The translations under genes and the position numbers were made by a program. Shown one piece after another: positions 42,201-53,129 of a stretch of 64,000 nt of DNA (the first letter of the stretch is position 1; each line of letters opens with the position of its first letter). A model generated the notes under the pieces. It was given only the letters and a program-made list of their open reading frames with translations. It was not told the origin of the DNA and searched no databases. The stretch comes from Fomitopsis serialis (Eukaryota; Basidiomycota; Agaricomycetes; Polyporales; Fomitopsidaceae): positions 372,001 through 436,000 of the forward strand of contig NW_025954983.1 in assembly GCF_022376445.1 (NCBI RefSeq), in the 5' to 3' direction.

Positions 42201-43764
42201 GCAGCCTATCCAGGGATGCTGTAGCAAGTGTAGTAGGCGTCCGCACTTCGTGTTTTGGTCGCATGCTCGACTGGGTAGCAATTATTGTCTCGCAGAACCA
42301 GATGGGTCGCGATCTCGGCATCTCGACTTCCTAAAACCTCGATGAAGCCATTGAAAAGTCGCGAGTGAGTGTTCTCACCATACCGTTGCGCACCTGTCTC
42401 TAATGTGTCCACTTTCAAAAAGGACGTCAACAGCCTGAGCTCGAACGGTCTGCTAATGGCGGGCGTGATGAGGCAATGAACAGATCCAATTACCGTGAGC
42501 CGCACATCTTGACCGACATGATGCTGCCCCAACCAAACAGATGACGTGCTAACTAGCTAGTATCAGGCAGCAACGCCGCCGCCGCCTGGCCGCCAGTTCC
42601 ATTCGTGGACACCTTCGGCTGCTTCCATTCCTACTGCGAGATGTCATCGCGCTGTCAGCATCGTAGAGCACGGATCCCTTGTCGGTGGAGGCTCAGTAAA
42701 ATCTAAGATCTCATGGTACTATGGGAGTTTGGTGAATTTTCGGCGGACTCTCTTGGATACGTGAGTGCAGTTGTGTGCACCATCGTCAAGAAGCTAATGC
42801 TTTCTACCACAGTGGCACACAGCGATGCTGAGACGAGTTGCGCGTGATCATGGACATCTGGTCTGGGTGACATGGTACCACCACGTAGTATCGCCTGGTC
42901 GCCTGAAGCGTTCGCCCGCCTTCTGCTATCGCCGCAGAGGCGGAATGCCAGATCTGCCAATCCACCGGTCAGCTCGAATTGAATGTGGCGGCACACGGAT
43001 CAAACTGATCGGGAGATCTCAGTGCATCCGGCGGGCATGCTTCTCGGGCGTCTAGGCTAAATTGGCAATATGGCAGGTACGGAGCGCACGTTCGTGAATA
43101 GCTCGACACTAGGTTCAGTCGCTCAGCCAAGGCACCGCTGCCGCTGTCCTCTTTCGCGATGGCGAATGTGCGAGACCGCCTCGGCATTCTGATGCTGTTC
43201 AGTCTGCGAGGCAAGCTGTGAACATGCATAGCACACCGAGCCTCAGACTCGGAGACGCTACGGTGCGCTATCGCGGTGGGAACGGTGAGTGGCAAAGCAT
43301 GGGTTCATTTTGGGCTCACTTCTCATGTGGCGTCCAATCCAAGGGTTCAGCTTGTCAGCGCGCCCACACCAGTCGAGGCTTCGGACGGTTCTGGTCTGGC
43401 GCTGTCCGATGAGATCGCGTGGTGCCTGCTGAGACGGGAGCTCTGGGCGACCCGCCATCCAGTTTCCAACCCTGATGTGCCACCCAACGCTCTCATCTTT
43501 CTTCCTGCCCCCTTGTCCCATTGCCATTGCGCCCGGCGCAAACTCACTTTAAGGTCGGGCAGGGGACAGAACCGGCGTGGTATTCCGCTCCCCGACCGGT
43601 ACCGGCAAGGCGCCCCCTCGAATGCACGCCGATCACACCTTTAGAGGTATAAAGCTGTACGGTACACGTTCCGTCATATCCGCGCAGCCCCTCCTGAATC
43701 TTCTGCGGCCTGTGCTCTCGACTCCACTCGTCAGTTGGGCACCAGGGCCTACGCCCCTGCGCAC
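39288..43764. other. 4.5 kb spacer between divergent PHO84 copies
   Basis: No complete gene can be supported. It must contain both PHO84 promoters. A plus-strand patch at about 41771-41869 reads like protein (TLKKRFVALRPHPSISREFI) and ends at a GTGAGT donor-like site, and a minus-strand frame at 42206-42532 has ordinary protein-like composition. These may be relics of a decayed gene or transposon. The remainder shows only short frames. Confidence 0.45.
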
Positions 43765-46290
43765 ATGGCGACATCACCAAAGGTCACAGTCTTCCATAGA
43801 CGGTCCGACCGCGACATACATAGCTATGTCGTTGGCGGAGCCGAAGATGGCGTAGTTCACCGCCTGAACGAGGAACGGCGGGCTATCCTCGCCGAGGTCG
43901 ACAATGCCAGGTTCTCGTGAGTGCGCTTCCACGGTCCCGTAATTCAGCTAAGCGATACGTCTTCCTGGTTGTCCTCAGATGGTTCCACATCAAGGTCGCG
44001 TTTGTATCTGGTGCAGGGTTCTTCACCGATGCGTATGTTTTTTCATGACTACCTTCAGCGCTTCAGCGCGTCAGTGCATCTCACTGAGGGCGATCCTACT
44101 AGTTATGACATTTTCGCCATCAATGTTGTCACTGTTATGCTAGGTTACGTGTACGGCGATGGTATGTAATTGAATAGTCGCCGTCACGGTGCAAATTGTT
44201 TATGTCACTGTCTCGCTCCACAGAACAGGACGCGTCGGTCCCTGGAGTCGCTGGTCGCTCACTCAGCGCCAAGCAGCAGCTCGGCGTGAAGGTCGCTACG
44301 CCCATAGGTATCATCGTCGGCCAGTTGCTCTTCGGATGGCTCGGGGACGTCATGGGCCGCAAGCGGATTTGTGAGTCCTTCTCTCAACTTCCCGACGAAG
44401 GCCAGTACCGACGATTCGTTGTTTGTATTGACGAACAGACGGGTTGGAGCTGATGATCATGATTATTGGCACGTTCGGTCAAACCATCGCGGCCCCAAGT
44501 ATGGCCGTCAGCTTCATTGCGTTATTGATCGTTTGGCGCACCTTCGTGAGTGCCCCTTCTCCAGGATCACGGTTGTCAAATCCCATACTAAGCAAATTCG
44601 GCACGAAGATGGGTATAGGGATAGGAGGCGATTACCCATTGAGCGCGGTCATCTCGTCCGAGTTCTCGTCAACGCACATCCGTGGACGTGTCATGACAGC
44701 GGTGTTTGCCAACCAAGGCTGGGGCCAACTCGGTACGTACTCTGTCACACAGTGCTCTATCACCCGAGGCTGAGGCAACCCCCAGCTGCAACGGCCGTCT
44801 CCTGCGTCGTCGTGCGCGCCTACAAGTCCAGCCTGATCTCCAACGGCGGCATGCTGCTCGAGGACATCGACCGCATCTGGCGGATCATCATCGGGCTCGG
44901 CTGCGTGCCCGCTGTCATCGCGCTCTACTTCCGGCTCACCATCCCGGAGACACCGCGCTTCACGCTCGACATCCAGCGCAACGTCGAGAGGGCCGCGCGC
45001 GACATCGACGAGTTCCTTACGCACGAGGGGTACACGGTCGATCTAGAGGCTGTCTCGAGGCGCCTGAGCGCGCAGAGGGCGACGAAGGAGGACTTCAGGC
45101 GGTACTTCGGGAGGTGGGAGAACTTGAAGGTGTTGATCGGGACGAGTTACTCGTGGTTCGCGCTCGACGTGGGTCTTCGTCCACAGTGTGCTCCCACTGT
45201 ATGGCGAAGGTGCTGACGCGCCGCACCAGTTTGCGTTCTATGGGCTCGGCCTGAATTCGTCCGTCATCATGCAGGCGATTGGTTTGGTTCGCCGGACAAG
45301 AGCATTACAGGTGGGCTGGCGATATATCAGAGCCTCTTCAACACCTCCCTCGGCAACCTCGTCCTCTCCCTCGCGGGCTTCGTCCCTGGATACTGGGTCG
45401 CCTTCCTCTTCATCGACCGCTGGGGCCGCAAGCCGATCCAGCTCATGGGCTTCTGCGCCCTCACGGTGCTCCTCGTCGTCATGGGTACGTCCGCTCCATG
45501 TCACTGTGCTCCGCCCATCCATGCTGATGACGCAACGCAGGCTTCGCGTACCACAAGCTCACCTCGACGACGCGCGGGACCGCGTATTTGTCTTCCTCTA
45601 CTGCCTCGCGAACTTCTTCCAGAACTTCGGGCCGAACACGACGACGTTCATCGTGCCCGGCGAGGCGTTCCCGACGCGCTACCGCTCGACCGCGCACGGT
45701 ATCTCGGCGGCGAGCGGCAAGTTCGGCGCGGTCCTCGCGCAGGTGGCGTTCCAGTGGCTCAAGGACATCGGGGGCGCGAGGGGCTCGAATGCGTTTCTGG
45801 ACCACATGTGCGTACGCGATGCACGATTGTGGAGAAATTGGCTGAGGGTCGGCGTCTCGTGTGGCTAGCCTGCAGATTTTCGGGTTCTTCATGTTGACGG
45901 GCGTCCTGTCGACGATGTTGATACCTGAGACGAACCAGAAGACGCTCGAGGCGCTCTCGAATGAGCGGCAGGACAAGTTCTTTCGGTTTCTTGGTGCGCC
46001 TCTCCCCGTCAGTCATCGGTATCTCGTATCTTATCGTTGTTCAACTCGCAGACCCGCGGCGGCGCTCTAGCGTCAAAACATTCGCCAGCGACTTCCCGCT
46101 GACCGCCATCAAGCTGAAGCCATTCCAGCAGACCCATGAACCCGAGCTCGACCTGGAGCCCCCAGACATATGCGTGGATCCCGCCGCATCGCCACGGAGA
46201 CCCATCTTTGCACATGTAAATCAGGAACATGAGCGATTCGTCAGCTCACCATATCCCACGAGCCCCTCCAGCTCCTCGTTCAAGTATTGA
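43765..46290 (+). CDS. PHO84-type phosphate transporter (copy 2), with two one-base frame slips
   Basis: Exons 43765-43916, 43979-44032, 44103-44161, 44224-44370, 44439-44545, 44609-44732, 44786-45168, 45230-45484, 45541-45811, 45876-45993 and 46052-46290. Lengths of four exons (54, 107, 124, 383) equal those of copy 1, so introns are conserved; copy 2 gained one intron (44162-44223) and a longer Pro/Ser-rich C-tail. Landmarks [27 protein letters not shown] and [20 protein letters not shown] are present. Exon 45230-45484 is one base short after QAIG (TTT at 45283-45285; TTTT restores GFGSPDK), and exon 45541-45811 is one base short near 45584 (GCGTATTT; GCGGTATTT restores VFVFLYC). Both could be consensus errors; if real, the gene is dead. 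Confidence 0.85.
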
Positions 46291-47176
46291 GAGGCGGCTT
46301 TGATACCTATCTAGTAAGCTATTCGCCTTTCGGCACAGATGTCATCGCGCACGCTCGTTCTATCTCTGTGTATCTGGGCTTGTTTAGCGTTGGCTACGTC
46401 TACATTCGTTAACCTTGATCAGGCTGTACAACAGTTCTGTATCCTTTCATACCAAAATGTCTGTGTTGCATCTCATTGGCCGATATGTAATGATAGAGCT
46501 CATGTAATGTAGAGCAAGCCGCCTGTGTAGAGTAGGCAATGCAAATTATTTCCAATCTTCCATCGGAGGCCGTTGAGACGAACGACTTGATGCTGCTGCG
46601 GTAGCAAAAGTACCAGCCCCCATTGTAGCGGAAATCCCACAGGTTCATGCCCGCGAACCCACGAACTAGACCGCTCATGCCCACGTCAACAAAGATCCAT
46701 TATCCAAGCTCGAACACCGAATGAGCATGCTAGGGATACCAATGATCTCCGGGTCGTGCCAGCCGACCTTTCAAAGGAATCTGTCGAGTGCCCGCGCGTT
46801 GCGATGCAGATCTGCATTTTGTGCCATGCCCTGTAGATCACGTGAAGTACAGAGCCAACGCGTCATTTTCGGACCTAACTTTTCCTCGTTCAAACGTTCA
46901 TGACTTGGCCATCTCATTATATGTACATAGACGCCAGCTCACTGTTCTGGCGTTCAGTAGCAACGTGTTGATGACTCCGTTGCCAAGTCTACTTGAATGA
47001 CGTCAACTACCAAATCGGGAGTAATATCGGTACATTGACTAGCGCCTGTAGCAGCAGGCAATGGGCTGCCCGCGAAGCTCCGCGAAGGCACTCTGCAAAT
47101 TTCAGCAACTCGACCCGTCGTCTCGCAAAGCTTCGTTCGGTAGCAACCACAGATATTAGCTCGGACATCGACAGTT
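46291..47176. other. Spacer between PHO84-2 and the WD40 gene
   Basis: It contains the 3' flank of PHO84-2 and the promoter region of the WD40 gene. No further gene recognised. Confidence 0.5.
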
Positions 47177-49223
47177 ATGGCGACTGCTCCGGCACCGCCT
47201 GGCTCAGCGCCTTCCGAGTGGAACTGGCAAGCGAAGAGCCTTGGACAGACTCCAGAGGCGCTTCGACGGTACAAGAACAAACCAGAGCCCGACCTAGATG
47301 ACTCGGACTACTACTCGGACAACGAAGAGATAATGAGCTTTGGGAGATATGCGAAGCGCATGCATGGCCGCGAACAAAGCCAACATCACCGACCACCCGG
47401 ACACCCGCAGATCCTCGAGCAGGTGCAGGCGCTGAACAACAAAGTCACAGAGCTTGCTGTCAAAAAACGGGTGGGTTATGCTGCGCTCAGGAGCTATGCA
47501 GACAGGCCGGGAACTCTCGTCAAGGATTCCATGCACTCGTTCATGGGACATCCCAGTGGTTAGTGGCTCGTCCGTTCTGTCGAGAATATGTTTGATCTGC
47601 GGCAACTCACGCAGGGGACGCCCTTGCAACTCAATGGCAAACTTCATTGGGAGCTTATGGGAAGGCCGGCATGTGAGTATATGTGTGTTCACTACTGGTT
47701 GTCGGCGTGCTCAGTCTCTCTTTCAGCTCCACCCTCTGGGCGTACTATCCTACCCTGGATGAGACAGCAGCAGCCACACCCGGCATCTACGCGACTCTCG
47801 CGCTTCCGCTCCGGGATAGAGTTCCCTCTTCTTCAGCCCATCCTCTCGCGACCGCGGTCCTCCAGGCGCGCTGTGAAGTCTACGACGAGGCCATCTCTGA
47901 ACCTTGCGAGCTGGCGCTTTCGGACAGCGGCGAATGCCTCGCAGTGGTCGCGCAAGGAGGGTATAAGAATCGCGACCCTGTGCTGCAGTACTGGCTCCCC
48001 AAGGCAGACGAAAAGCGAACAGAATGGCTTCACGCCGACACTCATCGAGCCGGGCTGGACATCGTGCTCGACGATGCGCGCAAGCTGATGTTCATCGCGG
48101 ACAGCGACCGTATCAAGTCCTTCACGTGGGCGGATAAATCGGACCGTCCGGTGCACACGCTGAACTGCATGAAGACGCATCGGGGACCACTCGTACTCTT
48201 GCCTGGCGGCCGTCTACTTCGCGCCGGCCGGGGGTCCGCGCTGAGTTGGACGCTCGACGCGCTCCAGACGCACGGACGCGGCCCTAAATTCGCGCGGATG
48301 GCGCAGGCAAGTATAGCTGGGAGAACTGCATGTGCGACCGCGAGGACGAGGAGGAAGAATACAGCACGGGGAGCCTGCCGACCACGACGGTGCCCTTGCG
48401 AACAGTTCCTTCACCCCCGCGGTGCACGTGCACAAGCCCAGCGGGCACTTGCTCGCGGGCGAGGATTCGGCTGCGTCGCCTCGACCTCGAACACGGCGGT
48501 GCCGGCGGCGCGTTACCTTGGCCATGCCGGAGTGATCACCGACTTCTCCACTAGTGAGGGTGACGCCAACATGTTCTTGACGGCTGCGGGAGATGGCTAC
48601 GCAAGGCTTTATGACCGCCGCAAGCCGCTGCCCGCCCTGACGTTTGACGTCGAGAAGTGTGAGGCGCCGCTCTGGCTGCGGCCCTTGCGCATGCCGACGG
48701 ACTCCCAAGTAAGCGCTCCTCTTCCGTTGTCCCGCTGCATTGCATTTTGACCGCCTGTAGTCATGTTCTCCGGCGGCAACAAAACGGAGGGCATCAAGTG
48801 CTGGGATGTCCGCGCCAAGAAATGCGTGTACGAGCTCAGCACGGGGAACACCACCGTTACGGGTATCGCCTGGTCACCCACGCAGTCAACGCTCTACGCC
48901 GCTACATCGTCCGCGTATCTCGACTGGATCGGATGCTTCTCGGACTACCGCGACTTCCACATGCCTCAGGGCACGGACATCATGCCGTCGAAGAGCATTC
49001 GGACCGTGTATTGGCCTGACCGCGCGATTCATGTTGAGAATGCTTTTGGGTATGCGTATGACGCGGGGACCCATGCTTTGCGTGAGTGTGCTCTGCGGTG
49101 TGCTGTGTGCATGGGCTGAACACTCTTGCAGTGAGGTACGCGTTCAAGGAGAAGCCCGAACTTGACGTGCTGCCAGAATACGGCGATGGCAGACCGACAG
49201 ACGAGGATGACTTTTTCTTCTGA
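47177..49223 (+). CDS. WD40-repeat protein of unknown role
   Basis: Exon 1 (47177-47558) encodes an acidic N-terminus with DDSDYYSDNEE and a helical segment. Exons 47615-47672 and 47727 onward carry the beta-propeller: SDSGECLAVVAQGG, DIVLDDARKLMFIADSDR, ARYLGHAGVITDFSTSEGD followed by LYDRRKPLP, and GNKTEGIKCWDVRAKKCVY. The last exon ends PELDVLPEYGDGRPTDEDD with TGA at 49221-49223. Propellers of this type are protein scaffolds; the pathway is not evident. Exon 3 contains at least three one-base frame slips (about 48300, 48394 and 48480-48510); joining the pieces gives a continuous WD40 protein. This matches the slip pattern of neighbouring genes. The junction near 48713 is likewise unresolved. 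Confidence 0.75.
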
Positions 49224-50164
49224 CGTGCTGATATCTACCTTTCTCGAATGTATCATCTGTCTGTGCTCGATCTTCGCGTCTTCGCGCATTGTAAGTCGTC
49301 AGCTGTATTGCTATCGCCGTACTGATAGCCCAGTGCTTGTATCTTGATATTATTGTACCTCGTCTTTCCCTGTACCATAGAAAACACAGTGTAGAATGAA
49401 TGGCATGGGAGCTGCTGTGGGGCACCCTCACTCCAATGTAATATGACACATAGGTTTCCCCTCAGCCTGGCCTAATTAGCTGTCAATGGCCCTCGCAATG
49501 GTCCGTTCGCATTTATAGCTATCGTCCGATGTATCATGGCTGTCTGCGCTACGAATTGCCACGTTGTCAGTTACACTTGCAGCTCCTTTCAGCCACGGCA
49601 CTTCACCATCAGGAGCATTGAGGCGACATAAGCACGTTCGTCTGTCTAGTACCCATCGTCTTCCGTTGCCCTATCCGACCACCTCATGCACATGTTGCAC
49701 GCGCGAGAATTTAAACGAGTAATTGACAGGCAAGTAGTGTCATGTCTTCCGACCGGGCCGCAAGCGACACAGGTCCGATTACTTATAGTCTGACGCACGG
49801 GGCTACCTCTACGCAATGCACGGAGGAAGAGTGACACCAGCCACGTTGGATGCCTTGAACACACCATGTATATGTCTGACTGCGGCGGGCAAGACGGAGA
49901 GCCATGCTATGGAATTACCCATGCGCCCGTGACAATCGTGGCACCTGCAAGGAAGCGAGGGCCAGTCAGAATTCCTACTCACTGGGCCACTGAGCTCGAC
50001 ACTGGCATTCATGCGCCGTACAGATCTCAGCAGTGAACACGGGAGAATATGTCCCAAGGCAGGTACGACAGCGGAGTCCAGACGAGACTGTTCTTAGAAG
50101 ACAAGCATTTCCAGTACAAGGCTACAACCATAGATGGAGATGTGCTGAATTGTCAAGCCGGGTC
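49224..50164. other. Spacer between convergent WD40 and NOP15 genes
   Basis: No gene or RNA recognised; short frames on both strands only. Confidence 0.5.
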
Positions 50165-51790
50165 CTACACCTCTACAGGCTTGGACTTTTTCTGGGAAGA
50201 CCAAAGAAGGTGCTTAGCGAATGATTCAAAGCCGAGAGACGAAGACATACATATGCGACGGCACCGAAGTCGTAGTTGATGCCCGCCTCCTCCAGCTTGC
50301 GTTTCCGCTGCGCTTGGCGCTTCAACAGCCGCTTTCTCAGCTCGCTCTTGCTCTTCTTCGGTGCGAGGCTGCATGCAAAGTTACAAATATTGCGAGACGT
50401 TGCAAGGCGATCGACGTACCTTGTTGTGCTGCACGCGTGCAATGCGATCCCTCGGGATGACACGCCACTTCTTGTTCGCACCGATCCAAAGCTCGGAGTG
50501 CACTTCATCCTTGGGGATAATCTTGCAAGTGAGGATGTGCCCATGAGCAAGTAGTTGTCCATCGTATCTGCGACGATCTCCGCGACAGAGGACGAGTCGA
50601 ATTCGATGAAGGCGTAATGTTTTGAGCGACCGGTCTGGAACGGGGCGACAGTTAGCCAAAGTATGCCACACAAAAGGTAGAACTTGCCTTCTTATTACGC
50701 GATAGACGCAATCGCGTACTGTGCCGAACTGGGACAAGTACTGGCGCATTTGGTCCTCGTAGAAGCCGTGAGGTATCCGGCCGAGGTAGATGACACCGCG
50801 GTCTACCGTCTGTCAAACTTCAGTTCTGTGTAAGTTGCAGAACGACGTATGAACATACCGGATGCTTTTTGGCCTGATCCAGCCTTTTCTTGACCACTGC
50901 GTCGTCCTTCGCAATGGTCGGCAGCTTCGTGACGTCGATGCCGTCCCACTCATCCCCATTTCCTCGTCCGACGAGTCATCATCATCGGTAGAGAACCCGT
51001 ATATGTGGTCAGCTTCGCCATCATCATCTACATCCTTCTTCCTGGTTCCTCGTCCTTGTCAGAAGCAGACGGCTCAGGCTCGGGGGAAGTGCTTTGCGCT
51101 TCTTCTTGTCTTTCGGTTTGGACGAGATGGTGGGGTGAGATATGCCTATGGGAGTGGCACTCGGCTCTTTGGGTGCCTTCTTCGACGGCTTCGGTTGGAC
51201 CTCTTTCGCAGGAGCCGCCTCTGAGACTTTCGCGCTCTTTTCCTGCTTGGAGCTCTTCGCTTCGGGGAGGTCGTCCTCCACAGGCTCCCCTCCTTCTTCG
51301 ACTTACGTCCCTTCTTCGACTTCGCTCTCTTCTCTACCTCCGTGTCGGCCTCTACCTCCAACCGCGCTTCCTTTCCCTTGCCTTTCTTCTCTCCGGCGAC
51401 AGAGCCCTTGTCTACAGCCCCGGCGCCCTTCTCCTTCCGCTTTCCCTTCAGTGACGCAGCACCGCTCGAAACCTGCTCATCAGCGAGCTCCTCCTGTTCG
51501 CCCTTGCCCTTCTTCGCCGGTGCCTTCTCCGCGACAGGAGGCACCTGGGCTGGCTCGATTGGCAACGCATCCGCCTTCTTGGACTTTTTGGGAGCGGCTT
51601 CAGTTGTCGTCGCAGGCTGCACGCTCGTAGATGTGCTCGGAGTATCGTCCGCTCCTGCTTGTGACTTTCTCTTTCGCCTCTTCGAGTCCGCCTTGGGCGA
51701 CTCCACGGCGGGAGCAGGCACTGCAGCTTTTGCGGAGATGACCTCCTTGGACTTCTTCGTCTTGAGTTTCTCTAGCAGGCCTGGTGCCAT
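50165..51790 (-). CDS. NOP15: Nucleolar RRM protein, NOP15/NIFK type
   Basis: The ATG at 51790 opens a long Lys/Ala/Glu-rich, low-complexity N-terminus, usual for nucleolar proteins. One RRM follows across several exons: RGVIYLGRIPHGFYEDQM (RNP2 strand), then SKHYAFIEFDSSSVAEIVAD (RNP1 strand), HILTCKIIPKDEVH, and a basic tail with RKRKLEEAGINYDF. The yeast counterpart acts in 60S ribosomal-subunit assembly. The intron inside the RRM begins GCAAGT, a GC-AG intron. Several one-base slips occur (50954-50957, 51035-51036, 51082-51086, 51287-51290 and within the RRM exons), each restored by one more base in a homopolymer. The 3' end is approximate. It is divergent from the next gene. Confidence 0.8.
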
Positions 51791-51889
51791 GATGTGACTA
51801 TGCAGGAGGAGGACGGTGAGGATGATTCCAAGGCCGGCGCGAGCAGTGGTGGAGATTATTTGTCCCGATGGGATCTACAGCAGCCACAT

Positions 51890-52777
51890 GGGATTATTTA
51901 CCAAGAGCTTCCGATCCAAACAACCGCTTCGCCTCTTTTGGCAACTCCGAGTTTACTCAACGCTTTCGCCATGTTCACTCGGTTTGTGAACCCTCATTCT
52001 CTTGATGCGAAGGTTGAGATTGTTTCACGGGCACAATCACTGCAGGCGATACAGAGTCGGGGAGCGGGGCTGTGCGTGATGATGCACTGTTGACCGATTT
52101 AGATCGTCTGGTGAAGCGTTCGTTGGGCGATCTTGGTACTTCCGAAGATGCCGACGAGAAGGCGCGGAGGAAACGCAGAAAGACGGAGAAGAAACACGCC
52201 AACGACGCTCAAGAGGAGAGCACAAACTCCTTGACCTCCATACGTACGTATGTCGCGAAAGACTGTCCGGCGGCACTGAGCAGAGTAACATTGTAGCGTT
52301 TCGCCTTGTGTCGCGGACTCTCCCTCCTAAAGAAATCGAGCTCAAGCCGAAGGAAGCCCCAGTTATTGTGTTAGTTTTTTGGGTGTCCAATCGTATCGCT
52401 CGTCACTGATTCTCCGACAGTGTGAGGGAGCCGCCGTGTGAGGACAACGAGGATGAGGCAGCACGTCGTGGAGCTCGAGCACAAGAGGTTGCAGTACATT
52501 TCGCCCAGATAATTCACGAGGCCCAGAGGTTGAGTACTGTTCGTGTCTTCTCCCCTTTTTTGTTGTAGGAAGGCACTCAACGTTCGTCCAGAGTCATAGA
52601 GTGGAGGCCAGAGGAGCAATCCATATGAAAGGCAAAGTCTCGTCGCCCCCGCCACCGGTCATGGTCGTGGAATGGGACAAACCTCCGCCTAAAACACCGA
52701 AACTTGCGAGTGCAAGACCCTTCGTAGAACTCCGGCCATCGCCGCATACACTAGGACCTAAATCAATGTTCCAGTAA
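51890..52777 (+). CDS. Hypothetical basic/charged protein, probably nuclear
   Basis: At least four exons are visible. One region reads DPNNRFASFGNSEFTQRF; another, from about 52047, reads DALLTDLDRLVKRSLGDLG then a Lys/Arg block (KARRKRRKTEKK) like a nuclear localisation signal. Following exons give TLPPKEIELKPKEAPVI and HFAQIIHEAQR, and the last contains PPPPVMVVEWDKPPPKTPK with TAA at 52775-52777. Introns near 52247 and 52371 have GT-AG ends. The start is not certain; an ATG lies near 51799 and another near 51894. I do not recognise the family. It shares a divergent promoter region with NOP15. Confidence 0.5.
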
Positions 52778-53129
52778 TCGCGGTAACCACAGCGTCGGCG
52801 GAAAGCAAGACAAAGACATCAAGAAACATCCGGCGAGCACGAGCAAAGGCGCGAACAGCCCAACCACGGCCCCCAGCGATGTTTTGGCGGCCACTACGGG
52901 AGTGGGGTGTTCAAGCCGCTGGTTACTCAGTGGGCTACGAAGGCAGCTGGCCTGTCTCGCAGAATGACCCTTCACGCTACCAATACCAACGTGATACGAT
53001 GCGGAAAGGTATATTTTCGACGGGGCAGTGATGACCAACGCGCTACAACGTAGACTTGTAGGGTACCGCTCTGCTATAAATACAATCCCCTGGGTATCTA
53101 TCGATACAGGCTGACAACTCGTCCGCGTC
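52778..53129. other. Spacer between convergent hypothetical gene and CDC16
   Basis: A 352-bp 3' flank region; nothing recognised. Confidence 0.5.

Noticed and set aside
43765..46290. Calling PHO84 copy 2 a pseudogene
   Set aside because: Both slips are single missing bases in short runs and match a pattern seen in essential neighbouring genes, so the evidence does not separate decay from consensus error.
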